Assembly: GCA_020524245.1 (NCBI GenBank)
Contig: JAIVLN010000006.1
Location: 124,001 to 188,000, forward strand
Reading direction: 5' to 3'
From: Rossellomorea aquimaris
GTDB lineage: Bacteria; Bacillota; Bacilli; Bacillales; Fictibacillaceae
Length of the DNA: 64,000 nucleotides
Shown here: in pieces, positions 8,380-16,994 of the stretch
Layout of the letters: each line of letters opens with the position of its first letter
Position numbering within the stretch: the first letter of the stretch is position 1
Position numbers and translations under genes: made by a program
Notes under the pieces: model-generated
The model's database searches: none
The model's input: the letters and a program-made list of their open reading frames with translations, nothing else
What the model was told of the DNA's origin: nothing

Positions 8380-9395
8380 ACGACCGTTATTCACGACAAA
8401 CCCTATTCACACCAATAGGGGAAGAAGGACAACAGAAAATCAGACAGAAACACGTACTCATCATCGGAGCTGGAGCACTCGGTACTGGGAACTCGGAAGC
8501 GCTTGTACGCGCAGGCGTCGGGAAACTGACGATTGTCGACCGAGACTATGTCGAGTGGAGCAACCTTCAACGCCAACAACTTTATACGGAAAAAGATGCT
8601 GACGAACGCATTCCGAAAGCTGTAGCAGCTCGCAACCGTTTGAGCGACATTAACTCTGAAGTGAAGATTGAAGCACACATTTTAGATGCAACACCTCAGG
8701 AACTAGAGCAGCTTGTCGATGGCGTCGACCTGATCCTTGACGCGACTGATAATTTTGACACGCGGATGATGATTAACGACATCTCACAGAAGTATGAAGT
8801 CCCTTGGATTTATGGAGCATGCGTAAGCAGTTACGGCATCAGTTTTACCGTCTTACCTGGGGAAACTCCTTGCTTGAACTGTTTGCTGGAGAGTGTTCCA
8901 CTCGGCGGTTTGACTTGCGACACGGCAGGAATCATCAGTCCTACTGTACAAATGGTCGTCGCCTATCAGACAGCGGAAGCGCTGAAGATTTTAGTGGAGG
9001 ATTGGGATGCTTTAAGGAAGAAGTTAGTCTCATTCGACCTTTGGAGCAATCAGCAGGCGGCAATCAACGTGTCGAAGGCGAAAAAGGACAGCTGCTTATC
9101 TTGTGGAGAAGCTCCGACGTATCCTCACTTATCATATGAAAATCAGACGAAAACCGCAGTGTTGTGCGGACGGGACTCTGTACAGATCCGCCCGCCGGAG
9201 CGTCAAGAGCGGAATTTGGATGAAGTCGCTGAAAGGCTGTCAGCTCAAGGTGGCAAAGTAGAGCAAAATCCGTTTCTCGTTTCTTTTTCAAAAGGAGAGC
9301 AACGAATCGTGTTGTTTAAAGATGGACGCGCACTCATTCACGGAACGAAAGACATTGCGGAAGCGAAGACGTTGTACCATCGATATCTAGGTTAA
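8376..9395 (+). CDS. thiF: ThiS adenylyltransferase ThiF
   Basis: A 339-aa E1-like enzyme that adenylates the ThiS C-terminus. It has the nucleotide-binding motif [20 protein letters not shown], the Arg-Gln segment NLQRQQLY and the structural zinc cysteines CLNC and CLSCG. A C-terminal extension of about 70 aa follows the zinc site, as in Bacillus ThiF proteins; no rhodanese domain is present. Translation probably starts at TTG 8376, overlapping the thiG stop, with GGAAGGA upstream. Confidence 0.92.
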   Translation: MNDRYSRQTLFTPIGEEGQQKIRQKHVLIIGAGALGTGNSEALVRAGVGKLTIVDRDYVEWSNLQRQQLYTEKDADERIPKAVAARNRLSDINSEVKIEAHILDATPQELEQLVDGVDLILDATDNFDTRMMINDISQKYEVPWIYGACVSSYGISFTVLPGETPCLNCLLESVPLGGLTCDTAGIISPTVQMVVAYQTAEALKILVEDWDALRKKLVSFDLWSNQQAAINVSKAKKDSCLSCGEAPTYPHLSYENQTKTAVLCGRDSVQIRPPERQERNLDEVAERLSAQGGKVEQNPFLVSFSKGEQRIVLFKDGRALIHGTKDIAEAKTLYHRYLG

Positions 9396-9410
9396 CGGAG
9401 GTGGAGGTTC

Positions 9411-10220
9411 ATGATAAGTAAAGCATTGACGATTGCTGGTTCTGATAGCGGTGGTGGTGCCGGTATCCAGGCGGATTTGAAAACATTCCAAGAGCTTGAA
9501 GTGTACGGGATGTCCGTCATTACGGCGGTCACTGCGCAAAACACGCTTGGTGTCCAAGCCGTTTATCCGATGACGGTGGAAGCAGTGAGTGAGCAATTGT
9601 ACTCGATTGCGACAGACCTGCAGCCGGATGCGATCAAAACCGGGATGTTATTCAGCAGTGAAATCATCGACAAAGTCGCTGAGGTCGTGGAGAAGAATAC
9701 ATGGGTGAAGCTTGTCGTTGATCCTGTCATGATCGCGAAAGGTGGTGCTTCCCTTTTAAAAGAGGAAGCGGTGGAAGCGCTGAAGACAAAATTGATGCCA
9801 CTCGCGTATGTGTTGACGCCGAACATTCCGGAAGCGGAAGCCTTGACCGGAATGACGATTGAAACGATGGAAGACCGGAAAGTGGCAGCGGAAAAACTGC
9901 AAGCGATGGGAGCGGTGAATGTCGTCATCAAGGGCGGGCATTCAACGGACGATAAGCATGTTATCGACCTGTTGTACGATGGAGCAGAGTTCCACGAATT
10001 CAAAAGTATTCGGAAACCGACGAAGAACACGCACGGGACAGGTTGTACGTTTGCAGCGGCTATTACGGCGGAACTTGCCAAAGGGCGTACGGTCCATGAT
10101 GCGATCCGAGTTGCGAAGAAATTCATTTCCGCTGCGATTGATGAGCAGCTTCAGATTGGTGCGGGTCAAGGACCGACGAACCATTGGGCGTTCCGGATGA
10201 GTGGAGTATCGATCCAATGA
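9411..10220 (+). CDS. thiD: Hydroxymethylpyrimidine / HMP-phosphate kinase ThiD
   Basis: A 269-aa ribokinase-fold enzyme that phosphorylates HMP and HMP-P to HMP-PP. Typical ThiD motifs are AGSDSGGGAGIQADLKTF at the N-terminus, TPNIPEAEALTG, and the anion-hole/catalytic THGTGCTFAAAITAELAKG. GGAGGTGGAGG precedes the start. The stop overlaps the thiE start (ATGA). Confidence 0.95.
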   Translation: MISKALTIAGSDSGGGAGIQADLKTFQELEVYGMSVITAVTAQNTLGVQAVYPMTVEAVSEQLYSIATDLQPDAIKTGMLFSSEIIDKVAEVVEKNTWVKLVVDPVMIAKGGASLLKEEAVEALKTKLMPLAYVLTPNIPEAEALTGMTIETMEDRKVAAEKLQAMGAVNVVIKGGHSTDDKHVIDLLYDGAEFHEFKSIRKPTKNTHGTGCTFAAAITAELAKGRTVHDAIRVAKKFISAAIDEQLQIGAGQGPTNHWAFRMSGVSIQ

Positions 10221-10873
10221 ATCTGAAGGAAGCTTTACGGTTGTATTTTGTAATGGGAAGCGCGAATTGCAGTGGGCGTGATCCGCGTAACGTGTTGAAG
10301 GAATCGATTGAGGGCGGCGTCTCCTTTTTTCAATTTCGGGAAAAAGGGGATGGCTGCCTTGTTGGCGATGAGAGACATGCGCTGGCGCTCGATTTGAAGA
10401 CGATCTGTCATGAGAATGGTGTTCCGTTCATCGTAAATGATGATGTGGAACTGTCACTAGACGTGGATGCGGATGGTGTCCATATCGGTCAGGAGGACGG
10501 ATCGGTTGAAGAAGTGCGCCGGCTGATCGGAGATAAGATTCTGGGTGTGTCCACGCATAATGTGGAGGAAGCGAGAGCTGCGGTGCGCGTGGGCGCTGAC
10601 TATATCGGAGTCGGTCCGATGTTCATGACGAAAACGAAAGCAGACATTGAAGAGGTTCGAGGACCTGTCGTCATTCGTTCGATTCGTGAAGCAGGTTATG
10701 AAGTACCTCTCGTTGGTATCGGAGGCATCCAGGTGGCCAACGCTCATGAAGTGATGGAAGCTGGAGCAGACGGAGTGGCTGTCATATCAGGCATCAGCGA
10801 AGCTGAATCACCTTGTGTGGCCGCAAAACAATTTTGTGTAGTTCTAAACAAACCTGTACCAAACATACAATAA
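10217..10873 (+). CDS. thiE: Thiamine-phosphate synthase ThiE
   Basis: A 218-aa TIM barrel that condenses HMP-PP with thiazole phosphate to thiamine phosphate. Visible are FQFREKG, VNDDVELSLDVDADGVHIGQED (Mg/pyrophosphate binding) and the thiazole-phosphate motif GPMFMTKTK. The ATG at 10217 overlaps the thiD stop. The operon ends here with a terminator. No thiC or thiM is in the window, so HMP comes from salvage or a thiC elsewhere. Confidence 0.93.
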   Translation: MNLKEALRLYFVMGSANCSGRDPRNVLKESIEGGVSFFQFREKGDGCLVGDERHALALDLKTICHENGVPFIVNDDVELSLDVDADGVHIGQEDGSVEEVRRLIGDKILGVSTHNVEEARAAVRVGADYIGVGPMFMTKTKADIEEVRGPVVIRSIREAGYEVPLVGIGGIQVANAHEVMEAGADGVAVISGISEAESPCVAAKQFCVVLNKPVPNIQ

Positions 10874-10896
10874 AACATTCATGAGTAACTCCTAGG

Positions 10897-10939
10897 AAAG
10901 AACTGTGCCGACTTAACGCTCGGTTGCAGTTCTTTTTTT
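10897..10939 (+). terminator. Terminator of the thiamine biosynthesis operon
   Basis: The outer stem 10897-10905 pairs with 10927-10935, with an inner GCCGA/TCGGT helix, followed by a long T tract. Confidence 0.85.
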
Positions 10940-10948
10940 CATAATGAA

Positions 10949-10973
10949 AGCTGCCGGACCGGCAGCTTCTTTA
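10949..10973. terminator. Second hairpin after the thi operon
   Basis: A near-perfect palindrome (AGCTGCC...GGCAGCT) followed by TTCTTTATTT. It could be a back-up terminator. Confidence 0.5.
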
Positions 10974-11010
10974 TTTGGAGGTGGTTGGGGGTTAGTAAGA
11001 AAGGACTAGA

Positions 11011-11136
11011 TTCTAAGACCGAGCGCTTTTTTTACAAGACTAGGTCGCATTTTTCTAAAACAGCGTAGCTTTTTTCTAAAACCAAGACGTATTTCTCTAA
11101 AACTCCGAAGCTTTTTTCTAAAACCCAAATGTGACA
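11011..11136. repeat. Six-copy 21-bp tandem repeat with phased T tracts
   Basis: Units start at 11011, 11032, 11053, 11074, 11095 and 11116, with the pattern TTCTAAAACnnnGnnGCnTTT. T tracts of three to seven bases recur every 21 bp, exactly two helical turns, which predicts curved DNA. The array fills the gap between the thi operon terminators and the promoter region of the lipoprotein gene. No coding support is seen. Confidence 0.85.
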
Positions 11137-11283
11137 AGGCCAGACACTGCACTGAAAAACCTACTGTTTTTCGCTTTTTGTTGTAATCACCTCCCACGAA
11201 ACAGAAAAGTGCGCCAATTGAATAGAAAAGGCACCAATAATTACCAAACTTTGTTATATTAAAGAAGACAAAAGGGGGGACTC

Positions 11284-11940
11284 ATGTTGAAGAGATTCAT
11301 ACATATCTTTTTAATCATATTTACGTTAGCCATCTTAGTGGCTTGCTCATCTGTAAAAGAGGTCGCCACATCAGAAAAGTATATTACCGTCAAACCAGCT
11401 CAAATGAGCGATAAAAATAAGAATTTATTGAAAGCTATAGGGGGAGAGATGGTTTTCGTTTTTGATGTGGATATCCGGAACCAATCCATTAAGCGTATCA
11501 ACTTATTCCTCGAACACTATGAATCAGGCGTAAAGGTTGAAAATACCAGTCAATTCGGTTCTGGAATAACACAGGAGGAAAAGAATAAACGAATTGCATT
11601 TACAGTTTCGGATCTTTCAGTGGAACAAGAAAACCAAAACATGAAAAGAGTGTACTTTACTTACTCAGATGAGAATGGATTCTCTAGAGCAGAACAAGTC
11701 ATCAATGAAGAAGCATTTACCCCAAGCTCAAGCTCGTGGGGCCAACAAGACCACAAGCTCCAGGTCCAAAAGGATCAGCCCGTAAATCTTGCATTTCTGA
11801 TCGAAACAGCCGGAGAAACATTGGAAATCCCTTCAGACTTACTTTCATTAGAGGAAGAAGAATTAAAGGAAGCCATCGCGGATTACGATCACTTTTATCT
11901 GTTTCGAGCTGAATTTTTAACAACAGATTTTAAACGCTAA
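11284..11940 (+). CDS. Putative lipoprotein of unknown function
   Basis: A 218-aa protein with an N-terminal lipoprotein signal: basic MLKR, a hydrophobic stretch and the lipobox LVAC with Cys21. It should therefore be anchored on the outer face of the membrane. The rest is hydrophilic with no motif I recognise. The ribosome binding site is GGGGGGA. It is monocistronic, ending in a terminator shared with the convergent rarD gene. Confidence 0.75.
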   Translation: MLKRFIHIFLIIFTLAILVACSSVKEVATSEKYITVKPAQMSDKNKNLLKAIGGEMVFVFDVDIRNQSIKRINLFLEHYESGVKVENTSQFGSGITQEEKNKRIAFTVSDLSVEQENQNMKRVYFTYSDENGFSRAEQVINEEAFTPSSSSWGQQDHKLQVQKDQPVNLAFLIETAGETLEIPSDLLSLEEEELKEAIADYDHFYLFRAEFLTTDFKR

Positions 11941-11977
11941 AAAAACCGGATCACCCTGCGTGGGTGTCCGGTTTTTT
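11941..11977. terminator. Bidirectional terminator between lipoprotein gene and rarD
   Basis: The stem AAAAAACCGG-A-T-CACCC pairs with GGGTG-TCCGGTTTTTT, flanked by A and T tracts on both sides. The last codons of the minus-strand rarD gene lie inside this hairpin. Confidence 0.85.
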
Positions 11978-12910
11978 GTAGCTTTTCTCTTTCGTCATTC
12001 TTGGTTCGAATCGGGCGAGCAATCGTGTGTTGGAGAGTGTGAAAATCGCCAACGCAATCCAGATGAAGATGAATGAAATCATGTGTACCTGGGAGAAGGT
12101 TTCGTTATAAAGGAAAACACCTAGAACGAGCATGATTGTCGGCGCGATGTATTGCAGGAATCCGATCATCGACAGAGACACACGGTTTGCCCCGGTCGCA
12201 AACAACAGTAATGGAATCGCTGTTGCCACTCCGGCCCCGAATAAGAGTGCAGTAGTCATCGGTTCAGACAGAACGAAGGAATTAGAACCATCTTTCACAA
12301 GGAAGCTGACATACAGCAATGCGACTGGCGTGATGAACATCGTCTCAATTGTCAGTCCAGTTAAAGCACCGAGTGCAGTCAACTTTTTCAAAAGTCCGTA
12401 TAGCCCGAAGCTTACTGCCAGTGAAATCGCCACCCACGGAATGGATCCGAAGTTGAACGTCAATATCGATACACCGATTGCCGCAAAGGTGAACGAGATG
12501 ATTTGCCAGAACGATAGGCGTTCCTTAAGGAAAACGATTCCTAACAACACACTCACGAGCGGATTGATGTAATAGCCGAGACTCGCTTCAACGACGTGGT
12601 TGTTGTTGACCGCCCAGATATATGTGAACCAGTTAATTGTGATGAAAATGGCTGCGAAAAGTAAGCCGATCAGTTTTTTCTTGTTTGCGATCAGTTCTTT
12701 CAGTTCAGTGACGAATTTTTTGATCCGTCGTAAAAACATCAAGACAATCAGCATGAAGACGAAAGACCAGATCATCCGGTGGGCAAGGATTTCTTCAGAA
12801 GGTACATGGTTGATCAGCTTCCAATAGAGAGGTAAGAACCCCCACAGTATGTAAGCCCCAGCACCTGCCGCAACACCAGCAACCTGCTCTTTTCTTTGAT
12901 TTTCCGTCAT
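11951..12910 (-). CDS. rarD: RarD-type EamA-family transporter
   Basis: A 319-aa inner-membrane protein with about ten TM segments, matching RarD (drug/metabolite transporter superfamily), with the N-terminal AYILWGFLPLYWKLI typical of the family. The substrate is unknown; the family name comes from a chloramphenicol-sensitivity phenotype. The start at 12910 has GAGGTCC upstream. The final eight residues are encoded within the terminator hairpin shared with the convergent lipoprotein gene. Confidence 0.85.
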   Translation of the reverse strand: MTENQRKEQVAGVAAGAGAYILWGFLPLYWKLINHVPSEEILAHRMIWSFVFMLIVLMFLRRIKKFVTELKELIANKKKLIGLLFAAIFITINWFTYIWAVNNNHVVEASLGYYINPLVSVLLGIVFLKERLSFWQIISFTFAAIGVSILTFNFGSIPWVAISLAVSFGLYGLLKKLTALGALTGLTIETMFITPVALLYVSFLVKDGSNSFVLSEPMTTALLFGAGVATAIPLLLFATGANRVSLSMIGFLQYIAPTIMLVLGVFLYNETFSQVHMISFIFIWIALAIFTLSNTRLLARFEPRMTKEKSYKKPDTHAG

Positions 12911-12947
12911 CGTTCAGGACCTCGATTCTTGATGAAAATGCCATCTA

Positions 12948-13008
12948 AGTGCCAGGCACCGTTTGCAAACGCTGATATATCAAGGGTTTATATTCGGTAC
13001 CTGGCACT
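12948..13008. repeat. Inverted repeat with AGTGCCAGGCACC arms
   Basis: Left arm AGTGCCAGGCACCG (12948-12961) and right arm CGGTACCTGGCACT (12995-13008) form a 14-bp inverted repeat with one mismatch. Between them lies a smaller palindrome, GTTTGCAAAC (12961-12970). It sits upstream of rarD and downstream of the YwaF-like gene. The motif GGTACCTGGCAC recurs at 54667-54678. Confidence 0.7.
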
Positions 13009-13068
13009 GGTAATAGAACAATTTTAGTACCATTTCATTTAAAAGACAATCGGAAAGTCTCCAAATGG

Positions 13069-13785
13069 TTAACTTAATTTCCGTTTCAAGTAAAAGGGTA
13101 GATAGGTCAGGAAAAACGTGAGCAGCATAACGATCTCCAAATTAATTAAATACCAATATCCACTTCCAAAAAGGCTTAGCAGCGTATCGGCTGCCGGTGG
13201 TCCCTCAAGGAACAAGTAATTCGAACCAAGATAGTTGTTCAAGAACCCGAGTGGGATGGCCAGTATATTGATAAAAACGAAAGCCTTCAACACCGAAACC
13301 AATCTAGGCTCATATTTTTCAACGATCAGGTAATAAAGAACGGTCGCCACTAGCGTAATGTGAAAAATGAAAAATTGAAAGAAGCGGTAATGCGGACTGC
13401 CATACAACAAATCCGGTGTCAAAACTGCTAAGGAAGGCGGAATCAGTGCGATGAAATAGACGAGTTGAAAACGGGATTCGGTCGGTTTCAGTAGGAAAAA
13501 TAGCACAACAAGCGAGCTGATCGAGCAAAGCTGGAACGGAAGGTTGATGCGCGCATCCCAGACCGCATGCCATATACTCCATACCTGATAACCGACATTA
13601 CCGACAAGAAGAATGGTGAAAAACCCCCACCGAAAAAACAGCTGTACCGCCGGTCGCTTACGTATTGCCTTCCTTGAAAACAGCAAGACAAGCGCGACGA
13701 TCAACAACAAACCGATCATCACGAGGTGTTCCGTTGAAAACAATGTGAAATCTTTATACTGTTCTGGATGGAATAGGTCGTTCAT
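13069..13785 (-). CDS. YwaF/TIGR02206-like integral membrane protein
   Basis: A 238-aa protein with about seven hydrophobic segments. Sequence character (HFVxxG-like start TEHLVMIG, LPFQLCSISSLVV, PDLLYGSPHYRFFQFFIFH) resembles the TIGR02206/YwaF family, whose function is not established. The ATG at 13785 sits 7-8 nt after GAGGAG; the adjacent ATG at 13788 is closer to it. It is divergent from the next membrane-protein gene. Confidence 0.75.
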   Translation of the reverse strand: MNDLFHPEQYKDFTLFSTEHLVMIGLLLIVALVLLFSRKAIRKRPAVQLFFRWGFFTILLVGNVGYQVWSIWHAVWDARINLPFQLCSISSLVVLFFLLKPTESRFQLVYFIALIPPSLAVLTPDLLYGSPHYRFFQFFIFHITLVATVLYYLIVEKYEPRLVSVLKAFVFINILAIPLGFLNNYLGSNYLFLEGPPAADTLLSLFGSGYWYLINLEIVMLLTFFLTYLPFYLKRKLS

Positions 13786-13886
13786 CATTATACTCCTCTG
13801 CATCCGACATGCTTTCAAGAACAATGTTTGTTATAATGTTTCCATATTTTTCAATAAAGGTAAAGAGAATTTTCAGGGGGGATTAT

Positions 13887-14297
13887 GTGCTTTGGTTTTT
13901 AGGGGAATATACAGCCATCTATCTTTTGCTCGTACTTGTTTTGGTGCCTGTTCTCGCATTAAAGATCTTCACCATCTATGCAAAAGGAATCATTTCCGCG
14001 TATTATATCATACTGTCGGTTGTCTTCATCAGAGGAAGAGAAGCGATTAAAGAACAATACCATACAACGCCAGTGCCGGACACCTACTGGGATAAAAATA
14101 CAGAATGGGTCGATCAGTTATCGTACTTATATTTCATACCGACTGCAGTGATCGTTACATACATCTTTTACAAATGGTTCTATTATGGGAAAGGGTTGTG
14201 GACGAGACTTCTAAGTGTCATCACCCTAATCATCGTACTCGTCTTATTCATATACTTTGCAATGATTTTCGGTCTTGGATTTGGCTATCGACCGTAA
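13887..14297 (+). CDS. Small multi-TM protein of unknown function
   Basis: A 136-aa, very hydrophobic protein with about four TM helices. The GTG at 13887 follows CAGGGGGGATTAT; the longer open frame from 13809 has no ribosome binding site. It ends 16 bp before the cyclo-ligase-like gene, so the two are probably cotranscribed. I do not recognise the family. Confidence 0.6.
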   Translation: MLWFLGEYTAIYLLLVLVLVPVLALKIFTIYAKGIISAYYIILSVVFIRGREAIKEQYHTTPVPDTYWDKNTEWVDQLSYLYFIPTAVIVTYIFYKWFYYGKGLWTRLLSVITLIIVLVLFIYFAMIFGLGFGYRP

Positions 14298-14312
14298 GAA
14301 GGAGGCAATACC

Positions 14313-15026
14313 ATGACTTCAAAGCAAGAAATCAGAGAAAGCGTATGGGAGCGGATGACCGAAGAGAAAGTCGGAAGATTTCCTTTTCCATTGAAAGGAC
14401 GCATCCCGAACTTTAAAGGTGCTGAAAAAGCAGCGGCCTTCATCACAGCGATGGACATATATAAAGAAGCGAAGGTCATCAAAGTGAATCCGGACTCTCC
14501 TCAGATTCCGCTCCGCAAGCAAATTTTAATCGATGGAAAGACGTTGCTCGTTCCGACACCCAGGCTTAAGGACGGGTTCATTATGGTAAAACCGGAGTGG
14601 GTCCCAGAAGGCGAAGAGAAGAAAGCCGCTAGCCTCAGCCATATCAACTCCTATGGAAAAGTCATCCCCCTCTCAGAGATGCCGATGATTGACCTGATCG
14701 TTGTCGGGTCTGTCGCCATTCATCAGGACGGACGACGACTAGGAAAAGGAGAGGGATATGCGGACCGCGAGTATGCGATCATCCGAGAGCTCGGGAATCC
14801 GGAGGTTCCTGTCATCACATCCATCCACTCTACCCAGCTTGTAGATGATGACCTGCCACGAGACGTCTATGACCTAACCGTCGATTATATTGCGACAGAA
14901 AAAGAACTGATTCAAACGAAAAACGACTATGAAAAACCGACCGGTATCCTGTGGGATCAAGTGACGGACGAACAACGAGAAGAAATGCCAGTGCTCGAAG
15001 AAATATACAAGCTGACTCATTCTTAG
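14313..15026 (+). CDS. 5-formyltetrahydrofolate cyclo-ligase-like protein
   Basis: A 237-aa protein of the NagB/RpiA/cyclo-ligase fold. The diagnostic segment is GRRLGKGEGYADREYAI, matching the (G)xxGxGxGYYDR motif of 5-FTHF cyclo-ligases, with PMIDLIVVGSVAIHQDG ahead of it. It is larger than the housekeeping cyclo-ligase (about 190 aa) and likely a paralogous family with a less certain substrate. AAGAAGGAGG precedes the ATG. Confidence 0.75.
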   Translation: MTSKQEIRESVWERMTEEKVGRFPFPLKGRIPNFKGAEKAAAFITAMDIYKEAKVIKVNPDSPQIPLRKQILIDGKTLLVPTPRLKDGFIMVKPEWVPEGEEKKAASLSHINSYGKVIPLSEMPMIDLIVVGSVAIHQDGRRLGKGEGYADREYAIIRELGNPEVPVITSIHSTQLVDDDLPRDVYDLTVDYIATEKELIQTKNDYEKPTGILWDQVTDEQREEMPVLEEIYKLTHS

Positions 15027-15075
15027 ATGTGAAACTATTATCAAGCTTATCCGTAAAATGTAAGAGGTGAATTCA

Positions 15076-15585
15076 ATGGGACCAAAAACAATCTATTTTT
15101 CGGATAACTTCTTTTCATCAGGACTGACCAACATTTATGATGAGAACCAAAATGAAATCGGTAAGCTAGACTTGAAAAGTGCGTTTTCCTCGAGTCTTCG
15201 CGTAATGGATCTTTCAGGGAACATACTTACTGAAGGACGCTTCCGCTTCTTTTCTGGCAAATGGTCCATATGTGATGCGACAAATACTGAAATCGGATTG
15301 CTGCGTCAGCGGTTTTCCTTTTTTACGAAAAAATATGAATATGAAGCGAATGGTCGAGGCACTTACACGATCATTTCAGAAAGTTTCTCCAAAGAGTACA
15401 GAGTATTGGATACCAATGAACATGAAGTTGCCCATTTTGTAAAAACGAGCGGCTTTTTCCAATCAGATGCGTACAAACTGACGAACCAATCAAATAAGCT
15501 TACCAATGAAGAGTTGATTGCCGTCGTGATGGGTATCACCATGATCATAAAATCGAATACCGCAGCAGCAGGTTCGGCGACTTAA
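15076..15585 (+). CDS. LURP-one/Tubby-like beta-barrel protein
   Basis: A 169-aa protein of repeated short beta-strand segments in which motifs such as VMDLSGNILTEGRFRFFSGKWSI and VLDTNEHEVAHFVK suggest the Tubby/LURP-one-related fold (like Bacillus YxjI). The function of this family in bacteria is unclear. The ATG at 15076 has AGAGGTG at good spacing; a GTG at 15067 is inside that site. It ends shortly before a sigma-B-like promoter of the next gene. Confidence 0.55.
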   Translation: MGPKTIYFSDNFFSSGLTNIYDENQNEIGKLDLKSAFSSSLRVMDLSGNILTEGRFRFFSGKWSICDATNTEIGLLRQRFSFFTKKYEYEANGRGTYTIISESFSKEYRVLDTNEHEVAHFVKTSGFFQSDAYKLTNQSNKLTNEELIAVVMGITMIIKSNTAAAGSAT

Positions 15586-15593
15586 TTACGTCT

Positions 15594-15619
15594 GTTTAAT
15601 TTCAGCTCCGAAAAGGTAT
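15594..15619 (+). promoter_or_regulatory. Candidate sigma-B promoter
   Basis: GTTTAA (15594-15599), a 14-bp spacer and AGGTAT (15614-15619) match the sigma-B consensus GTTTAA-N12-15-GGGTAT at 11 of 12 positions. It lies about 40 bp before the general stress protein gene, whose B. subtilis relative YdaG is a sigma-B target. Confidence 0.7.
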
Positions 15620-15657
15620 ATTACTAACGGATGTTCATTAAAGGAGCTGATGTTAAC

Positions 15658-16080
15658 GTGACAGAGAAAGATCTTAAAGAAAAAGTGCTCAATGTGTTGG
15701 AAAACAGCAAATTCGGTACACTTGCGACTGTAAAAAACAACAAGCCACACTCACGCTACATGACCTTCTACAACGAAGGCTTGACGCTGTATACACCAAC
15801 CGATAAAGACACACATAAAACTGAAGAAATTGACGATAACCCGAACGTACATATCTTGCTTGGGTATGATGGAGATGGCCTCGGCGATGCGTATGTGGAG
15901 ATTGAAGGAACAGTTGAAATCCGAGACGAATCGGATATGAAAGAAAAACTATGGTCAGATAATATGGAGAGATGGTTTGACGGACCGAACGACCCAGACT
16001 ATATCGTGCTCGAGATCAAACCGACTTTGTTCCGATTGATGAACAGCGGATCGAAAACCCCACAAATATTAGAAGTATAA
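15658..16080 (+). CDS. General stress protein 26-like, pyridoxamine-phosphate-oxidase fold
   Basis: A 140-aa split-barrel flavin-binding protein resembling YdaG of B. subtilis (same length). Typical segments are FGTLATVKNNKPHSRYMTF and LLGYDGDGLGDAYVEIEGT. The start is likely GTG 15658 with AAAGGAG upstream; ATG 15631 lacks a site. The upstream sigma-B-like promoter suggests induction in general stress. It ends in its own terminator. Confidence 0.8.
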   Translation: MTEKDLKEKVLNVLENSKFGTLATVKNNKPHSRYMTFYNEGLTLYTPTDKDTHKTEEIDDNPNVHILLGYDGDGLGDAYVEIEGTVEIRDESDMKEKLWSDNMERWFDGPNDPDYIVLEIKPTLFRLMNSGSKTPQILEV

Positions 16081-16086
16081 ACAATA

Positions 16087-16118
16087 GGTGTTGAACCAAT
16101 CAGGTTCAGCACCTTTTT
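16087..16118 (+). terminator. Terminator after the stress protein gene
   Basis: An 11-bp stem (16087-16097 with 16103-16113), a 5-nt loop and a T run. Confidence 0.85.
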
Positions 16119-16186
16119 ACTTTTTGCCACAAATAAAGAGTCATTTTCTGGTAAAATGAACATAACCATTCGAATGAGGTGATGAT

Positions 16187-16558
16187 ATGGATTTTTCGGC
16201 TGGCATTGCAGAAGAGAAAATACGTGCGGCACTCCGAAAAGGGGACTTCGACAATTTACCTGGTAAAGGTAAACCGTTACCGAAGGACGATCTGGCGGGC
16301 ATACCGGATGAATTGCGCATAGGTTATAAAATCTTGAAGAATTCAGGATTTGTCCCACCTGAAGTCCAATTGAAAAAGGAAATGGTCACACTCGAAGAAC
16401 TGATTGCATGTTGTAAGGATGAAAAAGAGCGGACAGAATTGAACAAACGTTTGAATGAAAAGATCATCCGTTTCAACAACCTCATGGAAAAGCGAAAAAT
16501 CAACCAATCATCAGCCTTCAGTCAGTATCAAAACAAGATATTCAGGAAGTTGTATTGA
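16187..16558 (+). CDS. DUF1992 family protein
   Basis: A 123-aa protein with the DUF1992 signature near the N-terminus (IAEEKIRAALRKGDFDNLPGKGKPL). In eukaryotes this domain occurs in DNAJC28-like proteins; the bacterial function is unknown. GAGGTGATGAT precedes the ATG. It is monocistronic, between a terminator and a small hypothetical gene. Confidence 0.8.
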   Translation: MDFSAGIAEEKIRAALRKGDFDNLPGKGKPLPKDDLAGIPDELRIGYKILKNSGFVPPEVQLKKEMVTLEELIACCKDEKERTELNKRLNEKIIRFNNLMEKRKINQSSAFSQYQNKIFRKLY

Positions 16559-16721
16559 GACAGGGAAAGATATTCTTTAGATGCAAGAAATCAATCGACT
16601 AAAAGTATAATAAACTTAAGAAAAAACGTATGTTTTTACAATAAAAATAAAGGTATTTCGACAGGAAAAGGGAATACTAGATAATAATAGCTTGTAAATC
16701 CATTGTTAGGTGGTGACGAGA

Positions 16722-16967
16722 ATGAGGCTTGTCAAACACTTAAATGATTTTCAACACATCAAGCGGCAAGGCACGGGGTACTTTATTGTCTTGGATCATA
16801 ATTCGAATAAGGTGCACTCGGTGAGGTGCAATTGGATGAAAGAAGAAAGCTTTATACAAAAAGTCATCACGAACAAGGAAACGAACGGCAGCTATTACTG
16901 GGTCCAGTATTGGAATTCAACCCAACCGACCTTTGATGAAATTCCATGTCGGAAATGTATGTGTTAG
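16722..16967 (+). CDS. Small hypothetical protein with C-terminal CxxC
   Basis: An 81-aa protein with HSVRCNWM in the middle and CRKCMC at the end, so metal binding is possible. AGGTGGTGACGAG before ATG 16722 is a good ribosome binding site, so I prefer it to GTG 16710. It lies directly upstream of the T-box leader and was not recognised. Confidence 0.5.
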   Translation: MRLVKHLNDFQHIKRQGTGYFIVLDHNSNKVHSVRCNWMKEESFIQKVITNKETNGSYYWVQYWNSTQPTFDEIPCRKCMC

Positions 16968-16994
16968 ACGATAAGAACTTTAGAAACCATATGG

